A DNA stretch of 64,000 nt from the NCBI RefSeq assembly GCF_937616625.2, contig NC_065576.1:32080628-32144627 (forward strand), given 5' to 3'. Below, in pieces: positions 1 to 9,272 of this stretch. Each line of letters opens with the position of its first letter. The first letter of the stretch is position 1. Source of the DNA: Mercurialis annua (lineage: Eukaryota > Streptophyta > Magnoliopsida > Malpighiales > Euphorbiaceae). The notes beneath the pieces were generated by a model. That model did no database searches. It was not told the DNA's origin and worked only from the letters and a program-made list of their open reading frames with translations. The position numbers and the translations under genes are program-made.

Positions 1-259
1 GTGATATTGCTTTGGCATGTTATATTATTTACATTGGTTTATGATAAATCTATATTAGACTCGGAATTGGATAAGCATGTTATTTTAACTGTTGAATATT
101 ATAACTGCTAGATTTAGACTGAAGTCTCGGTTGCCCCCGAGCATTGGTTTTCTACAGATTTATGTGTTAATATGTTAATTGAAAGGCTAGCTACGGGTTT
201 TGGTATTACATTACCCATACCCTAACGCCGGTCGCGATTCATGAAAATGGGTCGTGACA
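1..259 (+). mobile_element. 3' end of a B-family LTR
   Basis: This is the reverse complement of the first ~260 bases of the B LTR at 12819 and 38897. It carries the same blocks for CCCCCGAGCA, CTACGGGTTTTGGTA and GGTCGCGATTCATGAAAATG, and it ends in GTGACA. No primer-binding site follows it, so it is a solo LTR or the 3' LTR of an element that starts outside the window. It was inserted into the older LTR fragment that continues at 260. Confidence 0.85.
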
Positions 260-1035
260 ACAATCAACCTAGAAAACTTCAAATTGATAAGTATAAATCC
301 TTTATCTTTAGTTTGTGAATGATTTGCCTCAAGAATCAAGAGCTACGGTGAAGAATCCTTCAAGATGTGGAGATGGGGTGGGTTCGGCCAAGTGAGGGGA
401 AGAAGATGAAAGTTTTCCTTTTTTTTTCCTTAATATTTTTTGTTTTTCTTATTGAATGAAATAAGTGGATTCTTAAATCACTTAATGGTTGACACATGTC
501 ATTATTTTAGTGGGTTAAAGGTCCTTTTTAACTTAAATGTTAAACAAACGTGCTTTAATTCTCAAAACGACTTCCCGTTATGCTTAACTCTCAAATTGAT
601 TCCCTGAAATTCTTTCTTTCTCTTTTCATTTATGATAAATGAAATGAATAAAATTCATTCCCTTACTTGTTAAGTTATTGGCTAAAGACCCACCTTGCCT
701 CAAAGTGGCTAAAAGTTTATTTTAGCTCAAAACGGTTAATTTGCACTTTTAACTCAAATTCTCAATTAACCGTCACGAACATTTTCATAAATATTATTAG
801 CTCGGGACTTATATTTTATTTAATATCAATTTTCTTATCTTTCACTTAGTCCCGTTAATAACTACTTCAACGAATAATAATTTCTACTTCAAATAATTAT
901 TTTTTAATCCGATTAATTCTCTTATTCCATTTATACTTCGTAAGTCGAGTCTCATTCCCGACATACTTGACCTTAATCTCACAATTTAGGACTCGTGGCA
1001 CGACCAATTATCGTAGTATTTTTAGGGTTATTACA
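260..1035 (-). mobile_element. Fragment of a D-like LTR
   Basis: This stretch keeps the order of blocks seen in the U3 half of the D LTR: an 'aaagtggctaa' block, 'aattaaccgtca', an 'atattattagctc' block, and 'ctcgtggca' close to a terminal GGTTATTACA. It is much more diverged than the two D copies. The left part was cut by the element ending at 259. No gene is visible. Confidence 0.65.
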
Positions 1036-1690
1036 ATAATAAATTTTTGAAACCGTTGCTTTTATTGGTAATTTGCATCAATTTTATTTCTATTACAATA
1101 GTATAAAAAAAACTGCTACAATAACTTTCAAAAATCTATTGCAGGGACTGCAACCTAATTTAAAATCATTGAAAAAGACACAAGGCAATGGTTTTCATAC
1201 ATTAAGCAACAGTTAGTCCATGTTGAAAGTGATTTATGTAGTAGTGAATGGTCTTCCTCTATACTGAGAAAACCAACCCATATCTGCTCTAGTCCTTCTA
1301 TGAGAGATTTATCGTACTACGTCTTTAAACATTTTTGATTTTTTAAATTTTAAGGTGTAGTTCTATATATTATTTTCTTCAATTAAATTTTATCTGTATA
1401 TATAAAAATTATTATACATGTGATCAGATAAGTATATCTTCTATTTGATTCATATCGTGTATAAACCATATACATAGAAATGCTTCTAAGACTTGCTCGG
1501 TTATTACTTTCAACTTGGATGCAATCTGTAATATGATAATATTGATGGTAATGTTACGTACACATTATTGATATGAAGATGTGGGCTACGGAGTAATTTG
1601 GATCAAAGAATTTTTCAGTGTCGTGTAATAACATCTTTTGAGTACAATTGTAATGTAACAATATTTATATATTGGTTAAATATGTTTCAC
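1036..1690. other. Gene-free stretch, possible Helitron or CACTA remnant
   Basis: There is no coding region. A TAGTAGTG near 1240 is reminiscent of a CACTA terminus, and TA-rich sequence near 1360-1400 could be the 5' part of the Helitron that ends at 2812. Neither could be established. The last ten bases (1681-1690) are the left target duplication of the adjacent MITE. Confidence 0.35.
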
Positions 1691-2536
1691 GAACAAAGGA
1701 TCACTTTACCCCCTCATCTTGGCACAAATTATCAAAAACGTCCAAATTGAGAAAACCGGATCACTTTTACCCTGAACTTGTTAAAACCGGTACAAAAACA
1801 CTCCTTATGCTGACGTGGCATTTAATTGGAGAGTAGGTTTCTAATTAAACCTAATTTACTCTAATTAATCACACTCAAACACTAATTAATAACAATTAAA
1901 CTCTAATAAATCTAGGGGCCCTTTTGAACATTTATCCAAAAAAATTAATTTTTTTTACTTTCCGGCGAGAAGGACTTCCTCCTCGCCGGAAGTCTGTTCT
2001 CTCAAGAACAGACCTCGCCGGTCTGTTCCTGAGAGAACAGACCGCAGGTCTGTTCTCTAAAGAAGAACAGACCGTCTGTTCTCTCAAGAACAGACCTGGG
2101 TCTGTTCTTCAAGACCCATGGGTCAATTTTTTGATCCATGGGTCTGATTTAATTTGTAAAAAATTTTAATTTTTTTTATTAAAAAATATAAATTTTAGGG
2201 ATTAATTTGGTATATAAGTAAAAGTTGGAGGATTAATTTGTAATTTTACGTTTGAAATTAAAAGGATGAAATTGTTATTTTTTTAAATTATTAGGTATTA
2301 ATTTAAAATGTTTAAAAAAAATTAGGACTATTTTAAACTTTTTTCAATCAAAAACCACCTTGAAAAACCAAAACCCCTATTAAAACCGGAGATTGAGGTA
2401 CACTCTCTAGGGTGAGAGTGGGGAGGGGAGTTTTTGTACTAAATTTGACAAGTTCAGGGTAAAAGTGATCCCGTTTTGCTAATTTGGACGTTTTTGATAC
2501 TTTGTGCCAAGTTCAGGGTAAAGTGATCCTTTGTTC
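1691..2536. mobile_element. Mutator-like MITE (846 bp) with 10-bp TSD
   Basis: The long terminal inverted repeats start GAACAAAGGATCACTTTACC on the left, and the right end is its reverse complement. They remain recognisable for about 110 bp, including an AAAAACGTCCAAATT block. The flanks 1681-1690 and 2537-2546 are identical (TATGTTTCAC), a 10-bp target duplication typical of the Mutator superfamily. It has no transposase. The internal region holds a cluster of short hairpins (1965-2150). It lies downstream of the BURP gene. Confidence 0.9.
1965..2150. repeat. Cluster of short hairpins inside the MITE
   Basis: The first hairpin is CCGGCGAG...CTCGCCGG. It is followed by at least three repeats of GTCTGTTCT facing AGAACAGAC with loops of about 4-12 bases, and a final pair around GACCCATGG and CCATGGGTC. 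The arms occur several times in both orientations, so many alternative foldings exist. The reading frame across it looks accidental. Confidence 0.75.
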
Positions 2537-2782
2537 TATGTTTCACATGCTATTTTATCTTGCATTTCTATTTCATTAATTTATATCATTTTAAATGCTT
2601 TAATTATTTGAATTTTTAAATTGTTATATTTAAAGTGTGTGAGTTCTTTCTATAATATTATATTCATAAATTACATATTGCATCAATTAATTCAAGTATC
2701 ATATTAAAACAAGATTTCATAAAACTAAAAGAGTGATTTAAAAAATGTATTTTTTTGAAAATTTAGAAAATAATAATTCAAG

Positions 2783-2812
2783 CCGCGCAACGTGCGGGAA
2801 TCGACAACCTAA
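2783..2812 (+). mobile_element. Helitron 3' terminus
   Basis: A CCGCGC-aac-GTGCGG hairpin (one G-T pair) is followed 11 bases later by CTAA and then a T. This is the canonical Helitron 3' end: a hairpin about 10 nt before CTRR, inserted before T. I could not fix the 5' end (TC after an A). It may lie upstream of the MITE, which would then be nested in the Helitron. Confidence 0.6.
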
Positions 2813-3013
2813 TTATAATAATTGAGCAATAATAATAATGATAATTTCATATGTAAAAGTAAGATTTTTGAAAATAAAAAAATTGCAGAACTCAAGTTAA
2901 AGAAAGTAAGCATCCTAATAGAAATATAAAGAAATGGATTCAAAGACTACTAATAAAGCATTCCAATTTCAGAAAATGTTCACATATATACAAACACACA
3001 ACTAGCAGTTGCG

Positions 3014-3019
3014 TTTATT
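3014..3019 (-). terminator. Poly(A) signal of the BURP gene
   Basis: AATAAA on the minus strand, about 125 nt past the stop codon at 3145. No other canonical signal sits between the two. The stretch between is AT-rich with T-runs and matches a plant 3' UTR. Confidence 0.6.
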
Positions 3020-3144
3020 CAAGTTTGGGATTCATGGAACCCAAAACATAAAAACAAAAAGTGATGCCTGATTACTATATATATCAAGCAACAACAACAT
3101 AAAAGAAACACAAAACAAGATGACCAACATTTGTTCATCTGATC

Positions 3145-5104
3145 TTAGGCTTCTGTTGGAATCCACACCATATGGTCTGATGGGAAGAAATGGCAAACAT
3201 CTGTTGGCTTACCACCAACCTCGCGTAAGTGGCAAGCTGCGATAGCATCAATTACGTCTCCATTCTCGCCGACAAGTGAAACCCTAAAAACCTTTGTGTC
3301 CTTTGGGGTATGACAATAAAAGACTTTGTAAGGATAAGACATGGGATGGCATGATATTTGCTTCGCAGTTTGTATCTCTTTAGGAACTTCAGTTATTGTA
3401 TAATTTTGTTTTTTGTTCTTTGACTTTGTGAGTTGCGTAGATGTTACAGCTTTGAAGTTTTCAGAAGCTAATCCAAATGTGTTACTCACAAAATCGATCA
3501 TCGCCTCAAAAGAAGTAGCACAAAATTTAGTTTCTCCTGAAATAGGTTTGCTCTCACAAAATACGAGTGCTTCTTCCATTGATTTTGCTTGAGGAGAATT
3601 AGGTGCGACTGAAAAGAGATCAAGAATATAATGAAATTGTTTGTATGAGAACGGATAGGATTCAGCTTGCTCTCTAGGCAATAATGGGGGATCTTTGCTT
3701 GAGTGATTTATGGCTGGGAGATAGACTGGCAATTTGTTACCTACTTTTAGATCATTCTTTGTGAAGGGGATAATTAATGCTAAATTATGATGACCATGAA
3801 CACTAGAATCATGCTTGCTATTACTATTCATATCATGCATACTTAAAAGATTATTGCCCTTATTTTTATATTTGAAGTAAATAGGAAATTTGGGCTTGGG
3901 CTGAACATCCTTTATTAATGACTTTTCTTGCTCGTCGACACCTCCATTTTGATAGAAAAAAAGCGGATTATTGTGTTTCTGCTGAAATTCATCCAGTGGT
4001 GACTTTTCTTGCTCGTCGGCGCCTCTACTTTGATAGAAAAAAAGAGGATTATTGGATTTATGCTGAAAATTATTCAGTGGTAACTTTTCTTTCTCGTCGG
4101 CACCTCCACTTTGATAGAAAAAAAGAGGATTATTGGGTTTGAGCTGAAAATCATTTAGTGTTATCTTTTCTTGCTCGTGCCCATCTCCACTTTGATAGAA
4201 AAAAAGAGGATTATTGGGTTCGTGCTGAAAATTATTCACTGGTGACTTTTCTTCCTCGTCAGCACCTCCACTTTGAATGAAAAAAAGAGGATCATTGGGC
4301 TTGTACTGAAAATCATTCAGTGGTAACTTTTTTTGCTCGTCGGCACCTCCACTTTGATAGAAAAAACCAGGATTACCGAGTTTGAGCTGAAAATCATTCA
4401 GTATTACCTTTTCTTGCTTGTTTACATCTCTGCTTGCATAGAAAAAAAGAGGATTATTGGGTTTGTCCTGAAAATCATTCAGTGGTGACTTTTTTTGCTC
4501 GTCAGCACTTCCACTTTGATAGAAAAAAAGAGGATTGTTAGGCTTGTGCTGAAAATCCTTTAGTGGTGACTTTGCTTGCTCGTCAGCACCTCCACTTTGA
4601 TAGAAAAAAAGAGGATTATTGGGTTTGTGCTGAAAATCATTAAATGGTGACTTTTCTTGCTCACCAGCACCACCATTTTGATATTTGAAATTAATAGGAA
4701 ATTTGCGTTTGGGCTCAAAATTATTTGATTGAGACTTTTCTTTATCGGAATCATCGCGACTTTTATATTTTAAATAAATTGGAAGGATGGATATGGGCTG
4801 AAAATCATTTTGTGGTGATTTTTTTTGATATTTCAAGTAAGAAGGGATGTTTGGTTTTGATTCAGATTTCTTTAAAGGTGTATTTTCTTCTAATTCCTTT
4901 CTTGCATCCAACTTGAAAGCAAGCTACATACAAAGGAAAAAATTGATGGTTAAGAATAAACTTTATGAAAAATATTAAAATGTTATTTTCTCACTATTCT
5001 TGCAAACAATGAGGAAAACAAAACTATTCTAGTCATGCTTGGTATACATGAAAACTTACCGAGTAAAGGGAGAAGATAGCAAACACTGCAAAAGTGGCTC
5101 TCAT
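3145..5104 (-). CDS. BURP-domain protein with 13 core-peptide repeats (candidate burpitide precursor-cyclase)
   Basis: There are two exons. Exon 1 (5104-5060) encodes a 15-residue hydrophobic start, MRATFAVFAIFSLYS. The intron is 5059-4924 (GTAAGT...AG, phase 0), and exon 2 is 4923-3145, giving 607 residues. The start is the ATG after a TATA box; the TTG-led frame alone would lose the signal peptide. Residues ~38-371 hold 13 repeats of 20-28 aa with consensus NPLFFYQSGGADEQ followed by a KSPLNDFQ-like linker. The outer repeats have YLKY, NFKY or YFKY instead. The BURP domain covers ~427-607: LPREQAESYPF, FCATSFEAM, then CH at 540, 552, 579 and 592. CH1-x10-CH2 and CH2-x25-CH3 are normal and CH4-x8-W is present, but CH3-x11-CH4 is short (23-27 expected). 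In the family, BURP domains bind copper, and in burpitide cyclases they crosslink core peptides in the same chain. Alternative: a structural cell-wall (RD22/PG1beta-like) BURP protein. The BURP identity is certain; the peptide role is inferred. Confidence 0.93.
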
Positions 5105-5178
5105 ACTTCTTTTTCCTTAACACAATCTAGCTTTGATTGTCTCTACTTTTTGTGGATTGAGGTATTACAAATTTTAGC

Positions 5179-5214
5179 TATTTATAGGGAAAACTACAGC
5201 TTCTTTGGGCCCAC
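5179..5214 (-). promoter_or_regulatory. BURP gene core promoter: TATA box and TCP-type site
   Basis: TATAAATA lies at 5186-5179 on the minus strand, 75 nt before the ATG. That puts the likely transcription start near 5150 with a ~45-nt leader. Further upstream, 5206-5214 reads TGGGCCCAC, which is GTGGGCCC on the coding strand, a class I TCP/site II type motif. The motif and a TATA-like element keep the same spacing in the orphan promoter copy at 60868-61160. Confidence 0.7.
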
Positions 5215-5319
5215 AATTGATAAACAAAGGTAACTATTTCTGCCCTTGGCATATTAATGAACCGGTAAAATCATTTTTGCATTTATTATTTTTACAAATT
5301 CTTTATATTGTTATATCTG

Positions 5320-5459
5320 CGAATCAGGCAGCGCACATTCTTGCGCAAAATGCTCGTTTCATTTCAGGTTATCAGGAGTGGTTCTGTCACTTTTTTGAAT
5401 TTCTCACAAATGTAACTGCTTTGGAGTTTTAATAAAGTCTATTTGATCCTAAAAAAAAA
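5320..5459 (+). mobile_element. 5'-truncated LINE 3' end (RNase H tail and poly-A)
   Basis: Translated, it gives ANQAAHILAQNARFISGYQ, then a Trp and a stop, resembling the C-terminal end of the RNase H domain of plant LINE reverse transcriptases (AN-x-AAH-x-LA). The stop at 5430-5432 is followed by AATAAA and a ten-A tail. ATCTG flanks both sides (5315-5319 and 5460-5464), and the paralogous site near 61010 lacks the insert. It sits about 215 bp upstream of the BURP start, antisense to that gene. The family call rests on a short motif. Confidence 0.65.
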
Positions 5460-5800
5460 ATCTGTATGTCACAATTTTTGGTATTAATTATTAAATTTAA
5501 AGTATGTAAAATACTTTATTTTCTCTCAAAAAAGATGTTGAATACTTTATTTCACTGAATTTCTGAATCATTCGGATATTTTTTTATTCAAAATTGTATT
5601 TCCTAAACCTAAAAGATAATCTATTTGAATTTATCTTGTAATTTATTTGTAAGATGATGGCCGGTGAAATAGATTATTTATTGCATAGTTGAATTCGTTG
5701 AAATTAAAAATTTATAATTATGGACAATCCAAAAATTTGGTTGTACATTTATTTTCTCATATAAATTTATGGTTAAAATTAAAAATTTGTAATGTAACTA

Positions 5801-6125
5801 CAGCATTATAAATTTTTTGGCAAAATTTCAGTCCAATAATTATATTTACCACTAAATCATTTAATCTTTGACATTTTTTTGGTAAAAAACGATACCACTG
5901 TACATCGGGAAATAGTGGAATAATTATCGGATGTCCCCGAAAGGGTGGAATAATTATAAATTGCCAATGTAGTTTCTATATTAGTTGCATATTATATCTT
6001 TTGCCACTAAATGAGTTAAAATATTGGCGTTGGTATTTTCGTAAAGTGAGAGTAAAAGGCAAAAAATGAAAAATATGTAGATTATCCTAATTTTGGAGAT
6101 AAGTAAAACCTATGCACTACAACAA
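5801..6125. other. Gene-free stretch ending in a CACTA-like motif
   Basis: No coding region. The motif GTGGAATAATTAT occurs twice (about 5914 and 5945). CACTACAA at about 6117 resembles a CACTA transposon terminus. Past the nested block it would continue as AAGAAATTGGTTC at 46064, a common CACTA-like start. The ACAA at 6122-6125 is the left target duplication of the MITE that follows. Confidence 0.35.
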
Positions 6126-6313
6126 AGAGCAAATTATTCTAAAGCCTCTTATATTTGTCATAATTTATAATTTGATACCCCTTTTTCAAAAATCAAACAA
6201 TTTGATACCTCAATTTTGATTTTTTTAAATTATAAGGCCCTTTTGTTAGTTCCGTTAATAATTTGATATTTACTTTCAAATGATTTGGTACCTCAGTTTT
6301 AATTATGTAAACG

Positions 6314-9259
6314 TGTCACGACCCAATTTCATGAATCGTGACCGGCGCTAGGGTATGGATATGGTCGTACCAAAACCCGTAGCAAGCCTTGCGGAAAACA
6401 ATCAAACATATAAACCTGCAGAACACTGCTCGGGGGCAACCGAGACTCCAACCTAAATCTGGCAATTTATATCACAGTTCTAATATAAATAACTTAATAT
6501 CTGATATGCTCAATAGCATGCTTTAAATATAATAATAAAATAATCCAGAGTAAACATGCCAACAATAAACAATCGGACAAACCGACAATCCCAATGTGCA
6601 ATAACCAAAGTAATATATAAACTAGTTCTACTGCGGTCTAAGAGTTCAAAAACAGTAACTAGTTTAAATAACATAAACTCTCCGAGGAATCAAAAGAATC
6701 GGAGTGTACCAGCTTTCAAATCATAAACCTGGAAAATTTGGGAAAACAACGGGGTCAGATATACTGAGATGAGTTCGCAATACTATTTATATTTATTAAG
6801 TTTAAAACCCTTAAATCAAAACATTTTATACTAATATAATATGATTATGCAAAGCAGTATTGAAATGATCCCAACGTAAGTATGACATAGCATACTGATA
6901 AACCCAGAGCGGACAGGAACATATCCTCGTCATATACCAGCGTAAGCAAGACATTTGTCTGCCGATCCCATAGTACTTACCGGTGCACACAGTCTCGATA
7001 TAAGCCTATCGAGTATCTCGTTTCAATCCAGATCCATAATTGCTTAAAACAGTTCAAAAACATTTATAATACTAAAATAAATTGCGGTACTTAAGCGGTA
7101 AATAGCACTACAAACTCACTGCTTGCTATCCACGTGAATCTTGGCAAACAGCTAACCCTGCGGAGACTCCGAAGCACGAGCAGTCGACGGGTCTAAAACA
7201 ATATATAAGTTAAAATCCGAACAACCCCTAACTCTATGATCACTAGACACCACATAGGACTAGTATCTTAACACAACTAAAGAACAACATTCAAAACACA
7301 GTAAGCCAAAAGCCCAAGTACATTACATATCCAACCAATACAATAACTAGTTAAGCTTAGGTTAGTTCTCGTTTTAAAAACAATCCAGAGTAATATAATT
7401 CAAACAACACCTTTCGATATCCAAGAAATCCCAGAGTAACGTGTTAGCCATATATCAACTATATGCTTAACACAACATGTCGGGCGACACAAGTCTAACC
7501 CGATCCAGCCAGAGTAAAATTCAAAATTAAATCCTTTAAAACCAAACCAATGTATCTGAAAATAAATAACTCACTATAAGCTTAACCCAACACAAGTCAA
7601 AACCATAACAACAAAATACAACAATATTGCCAACATTTGGCCACTTTCACCCGGAGTTCATACATCTTAAATAAAACACCTTAAGTGTAACTAAACATGA
7701 TTTCAATCATTTTAAATTAATTAAACTCATATCTGAAGTATATACTTAAAATAAACTTAAAATCCTGTAAGAATATCCACAACTCAAATGCCAAGACAAT
7801 CATTGATTATCAAAACTATCCAAGGTAAACTAACATCTTTTATAAGTTCAAATCATTTTCAAAACATATTTTCCAGTCTTTAATAACTTGGTTTAAATCA
7901 AAATTAAGCCAAAGCACACAAATAATCAAGTATGACAATGCTGCTGAAAATTGCCTAAACTAGCCAAACGATTCAAAACCAACAATCGATGAAACAAAGT
8001 ATGTTACTACTGATTTAAAACCTTTATTACATCACTTATAATATATTATATCAGTTGGTATAGAATTTGAAAACCATATTGTATTCGTAACGTTCAATTT
8101 CCTTAAAATCACCATTTTCGGAAATCGTAGAATTTTTACAAACCAAACCAATTTCGATTCTCATTTACAAATAATTTTTTTTATATCAGTAGCTATTGAT
8201 ATAAGAACACCTAATAATCAATCAATTTGGATTCAACCATTTAAATAATTCATTAAACGAATCCAATTCGCACAAGTTTAGAAATAGCCTAATCATTGTT
8301 TAATTACACCAATTCGTTATTGAATCATGCCAAAATCTTTTCAAAACCTACAACATCAGATCATATATGTATAACCCATCATTTAATCATATAAGATCAG
8401 TAGCTTAAACATAGCATATCAATAACAACAATTCAATCCATCAAAATCCTATATTATGCATTTCTAGGCAAAATCACACAACAACGAATCTATAAATCAA
8501 TTAGAAGTAAAAATATTACCTAAGAATGATGAATAAGATTATAATTGATGTATTAACCCAAGTTTCAAAGGGCTGGACCGAAATCAATCGGATCTACAAG
8601 CCACCAACGAAGAACACAACGTAGAAATCGCGTAGATCTTGCGAGTATGATGAAAAATCAAGTTCTTAGCGTAATGAATCGCATCCGGACTTTTTAGAAC
8701 AAAGGAAATGTGTATTTTCTATGAGATATTCTTTCTATGGTTTGTGGAAAAGAAAAGGGGGCTGCTCACATGAAATAAGGGTCTATTTATAGACTTATGC
8801 GGGCTTTACATGGGCTTTGATAAAAGCAACGGTTTAATTATCATTTTGAGAGTTAGAAGCATCCAAAAAAAGTGAAAATTTTACTCATGCTAGAAAATAA
8901 TCTTATGAATAACATATAAAAAAATTGGCTTGATCCGACATTTCAATTGGGAGATATCAGCGTTTTACTAAAACAGGGCAGTTTTGGAAAAACATGCCAA
9001 TGTTGTTTTGATATATCACCCGAAAATAAATCGAATCAACATCAAACACATACGAGATCATGGAATACATATGAGACACTCAAAAAGACACAACCAAGGT
9101 ATCACAAGTGTTACTTCTAACATATAACCATTCAGAATCAAGTTCGAAACGTAACAAGAAAAATGTTGAGATGCAAAATAACAACGAATGCAAGAAAACA
9201 ACCAATTTGTAACGGATAAACAAACTGACAAATCAAGTTTGAAAACATGGGGTATTACA
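6314..9259 (-). repeat. LTR A1 (3' LTR, 2946 bp)
   Basis: Closely matches 42860-45811. It carries a TATA box (8784-8791, TATAAATAG on the minus strand), a splice-like donor (7114-7119, GTGAGT) and acceptor (6729-6731, CAG after a T-rich run), and a 7-bp hairpin CTCGATA/TATCGAG near 7002-7021. It also has the leader-complementary motif CTACTGCGG at 6628-6636. Confidence 0.93.
8784..8791 (-). promoter_or_regulatory. TATA box in LTR A1
   Basis: TATAAATA on the minus strand, inside a short palindrome GTCTATAAATAGAC. It lies about 470 bases into the LTR in transcription sense. The corresponding site in the 5' LTR (45330s) reads TATTTATT on the plus strand, so the active copy has lost the last base of the box. 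Confidence 0.5.
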
Positions 9260-9272
9260 TTCTCCCAAACTT
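9260..9272 (-). other. Polypurine tract of element A
   Basis: On the minus strand, AAGTTTGGGAGAA abuts the LTR start TGTAATACCCC. The adjoining block contains the reverse complement of GTCCTCGAATTT, as in B, C and D. Confidence 0.75.

Larger units (their letters stand above)
5170..5800 (-). repeat. BURP upstream region, duplicated at 60868-61290
   Basis: The stretch aligns along its length with 60868-61290: AACTACAGCTTCTTTGGGCCC against AACTACAACTTCTTTGGGCCC (differing at one base), then GATAAACAAAG, ATATTAATGAA, TTCTCTCAAAAAAGATGTT, AATACTTTATTTCACTGAAT, ATTTATCTTGTAATTTATTTG and finally GGACAATCCAAAA. The only large gap is the LINE fragment at 5320-5459. The distal part (about 5698-5795) is also related to the ~100-bp repeat units near 55330-55860. 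Confidence 0.8.

Noticed and set aside
3918..4142. Plus-strand frames opposite the BURP repeats
   Set aside because: Shadows of the coding repeat; periodicity equals the 81-bp repeat on the other strand.
6314..9259. Treating the long LTR frames and the short frames at 11265-11590 as genes
   Set aside because: All are under 90 codons, overlap on both strands, and lie in regions aligned between copies without frame preservation.
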